Under the pieces are notes generated by a model that saw nothing but the letters and a program-made list of their open reading frames with translations, was not told the origin of the DNA and made no database searches. A stretch of 64,000 nucleotides of DNA from assembly GCA_018697195.1 (NCBI GenBank), contig CM031878.1, positions 69,379,192-69,443,191 on the forward strand. Direction: 5' to 3'. Origin of the DNA: Certhia americana. Lineage: Eukaryota; Chordata; Aves; Passeriformes; Certhiidae. This document shows positions 24,931-36,314 of this stretch, in pieces (position 1 is the first letter of the stretch; each line of letters starts with the position of its first letter). The translations under genes were made by a program, and so were the position numbers.

Positions 24931-27900
24931 GCTACTGAAGTTTGAAAGGAAGCAAAGATACATATGCTAGAAAAGAGACTGTGCTAAACTTGATTTTTTT
25001 GGTGCTGTGCATGACTTCTATAGAGACAAGAAGTCAGTAAAATTGAGTAAAAAATCTGTGTAAAATGTTGATGACTGGGAATGGTGATGTCTCAGAAAGA
25101 CCCCTAGTTTCCACAGTTCATGTCAGCTTTTTTTATTCCCCACTATTGTGTCTCCTATATTGTAACCCCATGTCTTTGGTCTCCCTATGAAGCCATTACT
25201 CTTCCCAAACAGTTTATAGGAAGACTGGATACCTCACACAGTTCTCTGTATTCCTGTCATGAAGCTGACACATTAGAGATCAGATACTTTAGCACTTAAA
25301 TTTTGGATCATTAAACCTTTTATCAGGAAACTTTTTAACTTTGTTCTCCAGTTGTGGGACTGAGGAGCACAGTTATGTCTCAAGTCACTGTGTCTGCAAG
25401 TCAAAACCACGTGAAAAATGCTGTTTAACAGCATATTACTTGAGGAAATGAGCATGAAAATTGTGTTTTACTTACATGTTCAGAGGGAGCTTTTCAGAGG
25501 TCTATGACTCAAGTCAGATTATAGGTAATTTCACGAAAACATCTCAGATTTCTTTAAGTCTGGCAGAATGTCTTCTCAATGTGGAAATTTTAAGTGGATT
25601 CTGCTTACATGTTCTAATACCAGAATGCTTGAAGAAAAGAGGTTTTATCTGCTGGAGGAGACTAACCTTGCAAAACAGCCTAGAAGAACTTGGGAAAATA
25701 CAGTGCTTGGAAAAAAAAATACAGAACTTGGGAAAAAAAGTGCTTAGAAAGGGTGCACAGAGAAAATGAGACTGGAAATCATTCTGCCATGTCAGCTGAC
25801 ATGACAGACTTTTTTGTGCTTTCTGCTTAACAATGTTCACTTTGTAAAGTAGTAGAGTGGAGGATATGAAAAATGTGTTTCTTTGGAGAAATAGACAATG
25901 TTAACTGAATTCCTACCAAAAAAATGAAAGGGAAAACAAGGAAGGAAAGAGAAGAGATTCTTTTGGGGCCTGAGATTTGTGTAACATACATTTTTGTGAA
26001 GTTGGCAAGACTTGTGGGTGCCTGATGATGATTGCAAGGGGCCCTACAGGCACAAGCTCAAGCCAGGACTTACCCTTGTTAATCACAAAAGATGTAAGAG
26101 ACCAAACATTGCACACAATTAAGGCAGGGTATTGGAGTAGAGAAAACAGGTCACACAATAGGATGATGCTCCTTTCCCCTCTATAGCTCTTGGCACCACA
26201 GCATACAACAGTGAGAGATGCCTTAGAAATGTTGCACCAAGTGAGCACGCACAAAAATAGTTAAGAAAAGATGAATGCAGGAGTCCAGAAATCCCATGCC
26301 AGAATGAGTATTGATCACAAGACTGATGGTATTCAAATAATTTTGGGAGATTTAAACCAAAAGACTTATCTCCCAGGAGCAGAGCTGACAGATTTATCTG
26401 AAGGCTGGAGTATTCATAAACCTAATATATCAAATGGGAAATGTAAGACATTTGTGAGAACAAAAACCACAGTATAAGTGGCAAAAAAAAAAAAATGATT
26501 ACTGCTGAAATTTCATGGTTAGATTTTCAGAATTAGCTTTCTGACATATTAATTTGCATTTAAAGAAGGCCTGAATTTAGAGTATCAAGAGCTGTGAATC
26601 CAACCAAAATATCACCTTTGAATTTAGGGATTGCACTGAGAGTTTTTCTCAGAGAGAATAAATGGATCACATGTCTTCTCTTAAAGCTGTAATGATCCCA
26701 TTATTGTAATGATCTGAATCAGCTGGCTGGAGTCTGCTTCCAATAAAATCAGCAATGGAAGCCAAAATATCTAAGGGAAGATGAAATCAACTACAAATGA
26801 AGAAAAGCAGTATCCTTAAAACAAGTGAAGGATGAAGGATTTTTATTTCTCTGGCCAAAAGACTCTTATTGAGACAGAGACATAAGCTTGAATCTAAACC
26901 AGGAAGCTATCAGAGCTGCCCTAAAGTTATCAGAACTAGAGTACTCCTCTCCTGGCTGAGATGCCATTTGGAGCTGGATGAGACCTTACAAAGCTTCCCA
27001 TACTTGTAAATGGCATTAAAACTGGAGATGTAAGCCCTCAAAAGAGCTTGTAAGACTATGAGCACTGTCAAATGTGTACCCAAGCCTTCAGCTTAAGTAA
27101 TCCAAACAGGCTAAATTGGTCTGTAGCTAAGCACTACTGGTCAGCCTAAGCCTCAGGAAAGACAACAGGCTTTGTACAGAAAATATATAAAGAAGTACAG
27201 TGATAAAAGAGATCTCAAGCAGAGGAAAATCCTGAAAGGTTGCATCCAAAATCCAAGCCTGTTCCTGTTCCATCACATCTGAAGAAAAGTTCAAATGACT
27301 AACAGGGATGTAACACTGGGAACTGCCTGGAACCAGACTACACACAAGTTTGTGTATACACAAGGAATTTGCTGAAATTTAGACTTCGAGTTCTTAGTAC
27401 AAGTAGTTTAAGTACAAGTCCTTAAAACTGCAGTGAAAGAACTCTGGATTTGTGTAACAAGGCAGCTGGGTTCACAGAGGATATCTGGTGTAATTTCATG
27501 TTTGGCATCTTCATTCTGTCTTTATATATACAAGTTCAATATTTATCATAATTCACTCCACAATTTGGCTTTTTTTGCAGTGAAAGCAGAGGAGACTTCT
27601 CAATTCACTGGTGATAAATGAAGAACCTAGGTATCTCTAGGTGCAATAATCAGCATGCAAGATTGGGAGAAAATCTAACATTAGCATGTTCTTATTTAGC
27701 AGTTCTGAAGCACCATGATCAAATTTTAAAGATATCAGTTCAAATTGTTTTTCCTGGGTAAAAAAATCATCAGCAATCAGTTCAAGAGTTAATGACATTT
27801 CTATGGAGGAAACATGCTATTTTCTGGAGGCTTGGTTTTAACCAAGGTTAGCTCCTGAATAACCTGTGGAGGAATTGTATACACGGGGTTTTAGAGGAAA

Positions 27901-30900
27901 AGTAAAAGTGCAATGAAGGAAGATGATTCATGGGTCAAGTTCTTCAAGTTGATTCAAGTGTCAAGCCTTCTCTTAGAAGGCAGAGATGGAATAAATTCTT
28001 ATTAAAGAGAATTTGGCAGTGGGGAAAGGAAAGGCAGCTGCAAAGAGGAACTTTAATCTCTACAGGCTCTGGATCAAAATCAGCTTATATGTCACAATAC
28101 ATTTAGGGATGGAAGACATCAGAGTGAGTTAATCTCAAGGTGTATAAAGTGCCTGTAAGACACAAAATATCACTAAAAGGAGGAAAATGTGAAGTGAAGA
28201 GAAGGTGACTCAGAAAGGGCAGGTCCCAATACTACATAAAACATGCAAAGGTGTATTCAAAACTCGGACTAGCAGCAAGCCAGAAAGAATTTACCCCTTT
28301 TGAGAGAAAGATGAATTATTTTGATAGAATTACCCCCAAAGAGGTGTCAAGTTTTAAAAAATCTGGCTGCAGAGTCAGAACATTGTAAATGGAGTTTATT
28401 TAGATATCTTGGAGCAGGTTGTGTTTTCCTATGCCTGTTAGCACAATACAGAGGATTAACCCAATTACAGCTCCTCTCACCTTTTCACCCACAGGCAAGG
28501 GCAATAAGACAACATATGAAAGATTACTTACTATATAAAAACTCAGAGTGTCTTCTTTTTCACTTCCACCTGGGTCCATAGTGCCTGTAATATCTGCAAG
28601 GTGATATCTTGGGCCTTATCTCTGCAAATTATTATTATTATGTAAACCTGCTGTATTCTGGTGCTGTTCTTGCTCTGTGCTGGCCCCAGACTGGTTCAGC
28701 TGAAGGACTAGTGCAAGAAACAAATACCTTCTATGAGCTTTTCATGAAATTTATAACCAGAGAAATTTGTCTTGACTAGATAAAGAAATACAGTTCAAAT
28801 TAAGGGATTATGACACCACTAAAAGCAAATACAGAGAAAAAAAAAGTGGCAAAGAGAGACAATAGGAAAAATAAATAAATAAACAATGCAGATAGTTCTG
28901 TGTCCTGCACAGAGGCAGAGAAGAGTTCATGAAATGGAATGAAGCCCCTGCCCATCTGCGCATGGATGGATTAAATGAAAAGGAAGAATACAGATCAGAT
29001 GTTCGGTTCCAGAGAGAATTATTTTGTCAATTATTCTCTTCATGATGGAGAAAAGTTGTGTTTGGACTTGGGATTTTCACCACTGGTGTTTCCTCCCTCT
29101 ATAGCAGTCTCACCTGGGTTTTGCTTTGGACTAGGTTTTGGCAGATTGTAGAGTTTGCATTGAGACATTACTTGGAAAGAAAGTGAAATTGTCACTCATG
29201 GCAAGTTCTACTAATGCCACACAAGCGTTTTTCCTTTTTTGGCCCCTGGGCTTTTAGAGAAGGGAAAGTGAGGATGAACAAAGTAAAATCAATTTGAATT
29301 CTAACTATAATTAGAAATTACAGGTTAATGTTGACAAACGCATCCCTTGAATTATTGTAGAAGAGTTACCAGAGGCCAAAAAAGTAACAGGTTCCATATC
29401 ACACTGTATCTTATTAAGTATTAATGTGCTTTCAAAGAAAAGTTTACAAAAGCCTCCTTTCATCCTGAGATTTGCTTCCTAACCATTTTTAATTGGATGA
29501 ACTTTCAAAATGAGTGCCCTTAGTAGTTAGACATTTTCCCAAAAAACATTGGGTCATTTGGCCTAATTCAGTGTTTCCCTTGGTGTATGAAAAATAAGAA
29601 GCTTGCTACAGCAAAGACAGAATTTTACTTCATAACTCAGAAGGAAGTTTTCTTCTGCAAAAGTAAAAAGAGGGTCTGGGTAGCACCAGAAGAAAATGCC
29701 CCATGTTTAAGATAAAAGTTATCTTTAGATGACTAGAAGACTGCGCCCCAGTCTCTCTGTTTGTCACAAAATGCAGCTATAAGAGTATTTCTCTGGAAAT
29801 GATGGAGAGACAACAGACACCAATTTTATGTGAATCCAGTGAAGGTAACACTCTGAAAATGCAATTTAAAGAAACAGGATGGCTAATCCAGGTGGAGAAT
29901 GTGCAGTGTCCCAGAGCCAGACGCTTGATGCATTATCAACACTGTGGGGTTAAACTCCCTTTTTATCTGCTGCATAACAGACATGGTGTTAGGGAGAAGG
30001 GCAGGCAACTCCATACCCTGTGAGAGTAACTTCATCTCTTCCCATCTCTGATATGCTCTTTAGTATTGCTCACATCTAATTTCACAGGAAGTGGTTCTAC
30101 CGAGGATGTGTCATTTCAGATGTATTTACACATGAGTAACTGAATCTTGTGACCTTGATTGGCATCTTTTGAGATACGAACAATAAATAAGTCCACATGT
30201 ACTGCAGGAACAGAGTTTTTTACCCAAGCAAACACATTTTCTGGGGAAACATAGGCTTTTCAGTGTTTACTCCACTGCCTATTGCATGAACAGCAGACAG
30301 AGAATGGAAAATACGTACTGTCATCAGAGAGAAAAATAACTTCCCCTGTGTTTTAAAGTCTTTTGTAATGTATTATCAGCTCAAGGTGAGCCACGGTGAC
30401 TGCAGCATCTAGCCGACTCAAGTCTTTCTAGCATGTCCTTTGTCTCATTCCACTGAACTCTTCTGATTCACTGCAATTTAGATTCTATTAGCACAGAAAA
30501 GGATAGCAGGCTGGGGGTCAGCCTGCCTGAACAGAACCATTTCCTCGCTGCTGCTTCCCAAGAACCAGGATGTTTTGATTCTGGAACAAAACCCTAACCC
30601 AGTACCCAGGAAGAGAGTGATCTTCACACTCACATTCGTTTTCCCAGTGTGCTTCAAAGAACAGGTTTTCAAATGTATACATGTACACAGCATATATCCA
30701 CATCCACAAATGTATCCCCAGATCAGTAATTAATCTGACATTAAAGCCAAAAGTAGTAGTTGCAATGTAAGACTGAGAGTACATATGTTGCAAAAGTGGG
30801 TTCTAAACCATTGTAAATACCATAATAATCATGTCAGTGGAGTCAAGCTGTTACCTTTTGACTTAGAAAACAGGATCCCTCACTTTGAATTCACAGAATT

Positions 30901-31183
30901 TAATTAAAAATTAAATAAGACTGCTGTGGGGAGAAGTAGGAATTGATCACAGTCTGAATCAATTGAGTCTGAAGTACAAAAATAGAACTGTGTCTTCTCT
31001 GGGGAAAATGGATTTGACGCTAAGTTGATTCTCAGCCCTTCCCAGCCCACATCTGTAGAGATATTTTATATAAGAATACATCTACACCTCTGGAGAGTTT
31101 CAGAGAGCTGGATTTGTCATTCCTTGTTCCAATGAACAGCACCATAAATGTCTTTGAATGCTGCAAGTAGCCATTGTTCAGTG
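24931..31183. other. Non-coding stretch, nothing recognised
   Basis: Over 6 kb with no recognisable exon, RNA gene or transposon. The open stretches are all below 115 codons and unrecognised. Confidence 0.5.
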
Positions 31184-31246
31184 TGGGGTTAATGGTTGGA
31201 ATCAATGATCCAATGATCTTAGAGGACTTTTCCGACCTTAACAATG
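31184..31246 (+). mobile_element. CR1 LINE extreme 3' tail
   Basis: A short plus-strand stretch matches the last part of a CR1 3' end: GGGGTTAATGGTTGGA, then AATGATCTTAGAGGACTTTTCCGACCTTAA. The order and spacing agree with the end of the copy at 24661-24930. The usual 3'-terminal octamer repeats are replaced by the CTTC-rich array that starts immediately downstream. Only about 60 bp of CR1 are present. Confidence 0.75.
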
Positions 31247-31729
31247 CTTTTCCTTCCTTCTGCACATTCCGCACCTTCCTTCTGCACCTTCTGCACCTTC
31301 CTCACCTTCCTTCCTTCCACACCTTCTGCACCTTCCTCACCTTCCTTCCTTCTGCACCTTCCTTCCTTCTGCACCTTCCTTCCTTCTGCACCTTCCTTCC
31401 TTCTGCACCTTCCTTCCTTCCTTCCTCCTTCCTTCCGCACCTTCCACACCTTCCTTCCTTCCGCACCTTCCTTCCGCACCTTCTGCACCTTCCTTCCACA
31501 ACTTCCTTCCGCACCTTCCTTCCTTCCGCACCTTCCTTCCTTCCGCACCTTCCGCACCTTCATTCCGCACCTTCCTTCCTTCTTTCCTTCCTTCCTTCCT
31601 TCCTTCTGCACCTTCCTTCCTTCCTTCCGCACCTTCCTTCCTTCTGCACCTTCCGCACCTTCTGCACCTTCCGCACCTTCCTCACCTTCCACACCTTCCT
31701 CCCTCTTCCCTCCTTCCTCTCACTCCTCC
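31247..31729 (+). repeat. CTTC / GCACCTTC minisatellite-like array
   Basis: About 480 bp built from two short modules, CTTC and a GCAC (or ACAC)-containing block, arranged as variants of CCTTCCTTCTGCACC, CCTTCCGCACC and CCTTCTGCACC. The plus strand is strongly pyrimidine-rich. Unit lengths and the TGCAC/CGCAC variants alternate irregularly, indicating slippage plus point changes rather than a fixed-length satellite. Because the units lack stop codons, several frames stay open on both strands (up to 213 codons); these are not genes. Confidence 0.93.
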
Positions 31730-31735
31730 CAGAAA

Positions 31736-34700
31736 TATTTAAGCTCGAACACAAACAAATCTAATGCTAAGAAAGTGGTTTTGCTGTGCTGCACAGTCTA
31801 CAGAACACAAATTTCTGTGATGAAAAATGCTCTTTTTGCTATTATTTATTTATTGTGGCACTTTGGGTCAGTAAGAATCATCTAGAAGTTCTCAAACATA
31901 TATTTTAGATATTGCTGTAATGATCCATGTTTTTAGTAGCCCCAACATGCTAATAGAAATGTCATTTCCTTACAACTCTTTCCAAAACTCTTATGAGACA
32001 GTATTTGATAGACTAATCCCCCCCTTCTAAGCATTTAAATAGAAATAACTCTTTTTTATTTCCATGTGGGACCAAAGAGAACAGGACCACCAACATTTTT
32101 TGCCTTCTGGTCATCTAGAACCAGTGATTTTTTAATTTTTTTTCCTCTTTCTCTTTTATTGAAAACTGTTGAAGTTTTTACCACCAGATTTTAAAGACTA
32201 ACTTCACAATACAGTAAAGGAAAGATAGAAATGCAACAGATTAATAGTAATTAAAAAAAAATTAACTCCACAAAAGCCAGAAATTCATAGCACAGGAACC
32301 CCCTTCATAGCTACATTCAGTGTATTTGGAAAAATGTGTAGTAAATTCTTCTAGTTTCTTTCAAAATTTTGAAAACCTCTATATGGTAACAGCAGCTATT
32401 TGACCCAATAGTTAGGAATGTGCTGAAAGAGTCCTTAAAGGCAGCCAAATAGGAAAGTTTTCACAAACTGAGTTCCTAGTGAATTAACCAGGGAAGGCTA
32501 CATTTGCTTTAATAATCTGCAACACAAAGCTTGAAACCATCCTGTCAACAGGAAATGGGTTTTTTGAAGAAAAAAGTGTGACTATATTCTGAATGAATAC
32601 TTTAAAATTACTAATCAAGTTTATTTTTTAGCTATAAATGGATAGGAAATTTGATGGCATGCTCATTTTATCAACCCTAGAGATTTAAAAAAGTAGAGAT
32701 CATCAATCTGGTTTTCCACATCTAGTAGTTTAAATGTTTCTTGACACTGCTAATTAACACTATATATATTTAAAAATAGGTCAAAAATCCTGTTGTGCCT
32801 TGATTTGTACTCTCCACAAAATCAGTGGGTTTTGTGTTTTAAGATGTTATTGTTTGGAAAACATGAGTCTTCCACGGTGTTTTGTGATCTAGCAAAAAAC
32901 CAAACCAAAACAAAATTTTAAAAAGAACAAAGAAAGCTGCATTTTCCTGTTTGTTAGTCCTATCCAAGGCACTTTTCTTACCTCTGTCCTAGGTTGCAAA
33001 TAATGACTGCTTATTCTGCCTTTGATGAGCAGGATAAAAGGGAATTGCCACAGAGCACTGCTCCGTTTCAGGGCTCTGACAAAACTTGTGGTGTAACATG
33101 AGCAACTACCTGCAGCTTTTACAACAGAGTGCCATGAGTAAACCTATTGTTAGCAGTGGGTTCATTTCCCCTGAGAAGCCAGTTTTGCTGACTGGAGCCC
33201 TCTCTGGGTCTGTTGACACACATGTGTGCTGAGCAGTGTGTGCTGAGCCTCTGGTTATTCGTGCACCTGATCACTGCATTAACCATACAGTGAAACCTGC
33301 CTCACCCCAGTGTAATCACCTCCCAAGGAAGCACGGCTCTGGCCTTGCCAGCACATGGGAATGAGGATCTGGTGATTGAGAAGCTCCTCTGCCCTAGGAG
33401 AGCACCTTGTCAGAGTGTCTGGACAGAGTGCATTTGAACTTGTGAGGCATAATTTCACATGAAAACCTTAAGTTCTGGAAAGACTTTCTGGCAAATACCC
33501 TTTTCCCTCTGTGAAATGCAGTGATTTTTGACAGTGTTGATTCAAAAGGATATTTGCTATCACACTGGAAATCCAGATTTTGTACTTCTTCCCTTACAAA
33601 GGACACGTTATCTTTTTTCCTGATTGCTAGATTCCTGGTTGCTCCTTTTTCTTCCAAATGCCTGCTGTTTACAAGAGCTGAAGGGAAACGGAATGGCATC
33701 TAATCTTAACCTTACACGTCCAATTTTTATTTATACTGTGGAAAAGGATTGTGGTTTTGTCAATTGCGAACCATTGTCACAGAAACACAAATCAGACATT
33801 GATTTCTAAGGCCTTACACTCCTCAAAGTTTGGAGTTAACCTGGAATAAGTTCACTCAAATGGAAGTTGTTGAGACAAGAGCACTGGCACCTCAGCAAAA
33901 GTTTGCTGCAGGTTAGACCCTAAAACACAGCCAGAAAAATATTCTCATTACCTCTTGAGCTCTTAAGTAATCCAGAGGAGATACAGGTAGAAATACTATT
34001 TAATTTCTTTTCTATACACACTGACAAAGGCTGAGAACACCAAATGTGTATTTAAGGTTGGATCAATTTTTTTGCAGTTTGAAACACTTTTATCTATAAA
34101 ATTAGAGACGCTTTTATACAGGAAAATTTCCTTTCCTAAAAAGTCTTTGTTTTATATTCTCAGCCTTAAAGAGGGGTAAGTGGATCACAGGTTTTAAAAG
34201 TCCAAATATAATATGAATAATTTTGGTTTAGGCCAAGCAAATTGTCTGTGTTAATCTGAAGTGTTTTGCTCCCATCTTAATTGAGAAAAACAAAAATGTT
34301 TTGAAATATCCTGTTATCCTATGGTTAATTCTAATTCAATCAGAAGGAGTGTGCTTATCCCATTAACTTGCCAGGCTTTGAATAAAATACAAAGAGGCAT
34401 CCAAAATTCTCTCATTCCTTCTCCCAGAAATAGTCAAGGGCCATCTAGGCTGAGAGGAATGGCACAAAAAACAAAAAAAAAAAGAAGAGAGAAGTGGTGA
34501 GAGGATCTTCAGAGGGGGTATACAATCTGTTCCTTTGCAAATTTGTGATTGTTGTGTAGTGTTGAAAGGGATCACTTTGAAATGAGGCGAATGGGTGACT
34601 CAGACCCTCGTGGTGGGCATCACCATAGAAATTTAGTGGGCTTAGAGATACTGATTATTTGCTTTGAAAGGAATTTATTTGCAGGTCAGGCAGAATGCCT

Positions 34701-34899
34701 TTCAGTGACAGTCCTGTTCTTAAAACCCAAAATAATGCAATAACCAAGGTTTGCAAACAAGCTTTCTCTGGGGCTTTTTTCAACACATACTTGTAAAAAA
34801 GTAGCATTCCAAGAGCATCTAATTTTGATATGGGGACCATGCTATGTTTTTTACTAAGGTGGGATGCCAAGGCTTTCTCAGATGCACTGGCAGGAGATG
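31736..34899. other. Non-coding stretch, nothing recognised
   Basis: AT-rich sequence with no recognisable exon, RNA gene or transposon. Confidence 0.5.
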
Positions 34900-35480
34900 T
34901 AAGGAAAGCAGCATATGTTATCTGTGAAGAACAATTTCTACCATGTGGGGGGAACAGTGCTGCCGTTGTCCTCCTTGCAGGAGGTGCGTGCTCGGCTGGC
35001 AGCCAAGTGTATCCAAAATGCTAGCCAACAGAAATGCCATTCTCCTTTGGCACCTGCCTCTGCAGGATGTTGCTGCCACGTGGCCAAACACCTGTGTGTG
35101 TCCATCCAGCCTACTTTGCTCTCCAGGTAGAGGGTGGGAGGGGAAACCTTGCTTGCCAGGCAGATAGGAGCAGCCAGCTGCTGGCAGGGCAGTACCCCTC
35201 AGGAGGGCTTCTCTCATCTGCCTGCCAGGCACCATACCAACTGCCAGCCACAACCTGCAAGCAGACACCCATAATACTCCTGTTTGTGCCCCGTTGCCAT
35301 GGGGTAGGCGCTCCTGCATGGTGGGAGGAGAGCTTGTGGCTACACACAGCCCAGCAGGCATGCAAGCGCCCATGGCCTTGACTGCTGGGCACCCACCGAG
35401 GGCACACACAGCCAGGGGCTGTCCCCACACAGGGCATGGAGCCTGCACTGGAAAACCAACCCAGATCCTGATGAAAACAA
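34900..35480. other. GC-rich island open on both strands, unrecognised
   Basis: GC content jumps here, and TGCC, CAGC and CTGCCAG motifs recur. The minus strand is open for 188 codons (34918-35484) and the plus strand for up to 115 (35034-35381). The minus product is Cys-, Gly- and Pro-rich, with no recognisable domain. The borders are fairly abrupt against AT-rich flanks, which could mean an inserted repeat, a small CpG-island-like element or a decayed processed copy of a GC-rich transcript. None of these can be chosen from sequence alone. Confidence 0.3.
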
Positions 35481-36261
35481 CCAAATTGTGTTAATTTAGT
35501 TACAGTAGTTCAATTTATTATGCTAGCAAGGGAACAGAACACTTTTGACTGTGTGAAATCTGGGCATAAGAGAAGCACATTTAGGACTAGTCTTTACCTT
35601 CAGAGAAGACCCACAGATGGTTTTGGCTGTGAGGTGCTTATGTGGAAGCAGTGGTGCCTGCATGTTCATGCTCCCTTCTCCACTTGGGCAAAACTTCTGA
35701 GTCATCTTTGTCTTTGTGTCTCACAAGGTCACTCACCTGTTGGTACCACCTAAGCACACTACTGCCTTTCTTAGAGACTAAGGGAACACATGGGGAGGTG
35801 TTACTAGCTGTCAGGTCAAGCATATTTTCTTCATCAGATTGAAGAAGAGAAACAATTATTTTGAAGAATAAAATAAATCCATAAAAATAGCAGGAAAGCA
35901 TTTTAAAAACAATGGTTCTAACCTTTTGAGACAAGTTGTATGGGTTTGGGACTCTGGTTTCTCTCCGTGGTGCTCAGGCAACTGGCAAAGATGAAAATGT
36001 AAAAAGTCTTATTTTGGTTTCAGGAATGAACCCTGGGAGTTAGTGTTACAGAAAGTTGTACTCCTTTTCAGACTCCATAAAGTATCCCTGACCAAAGTCT
36101 AGGATTTCTTCATGTACTGACAATTACATCTTCAGTACAACAACCAGTTCACGAGGTTGTGATTATATCCAGCACATCTTCCTGTCCATGCTGACATTTC
36201 AGGCCACTACCAACTTGAAAGAAGGAGAGCTTTCTGTTGGTCTGCAATAGGTAAAGGCGAC

Positions 36262-36263
<2 letters not shown>
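35481..36263. other. Non-coding stretch, nothing recognised
   Basis: No gene, RNA or transposon seen. Confidence 0.5.

Positions 36264-36310
<47 letters not shown>
36264..36310 (+). repeat. Poly(T) homopolymer, 47 nt
   Basis: An uninterrupted run of 47 T, followed directly by AAATAAAACT. It is the third 47-nt run in the window. No retroposon body was recognised on its minus-strand 5' side. Confidence 0.95.

Positions 36311-36314
<4 letters not shown>

Noticed and set aside
31174..31885. Overlapping open frames up to 213 codons on both strands (Ser/Pro/Phe-rich or Lys/Arg/Gly/Glu-rich)
   Set aside because: They are produced by a short-unit repeat lacking stop codons; all frames are open and the products are pure repeat translation.
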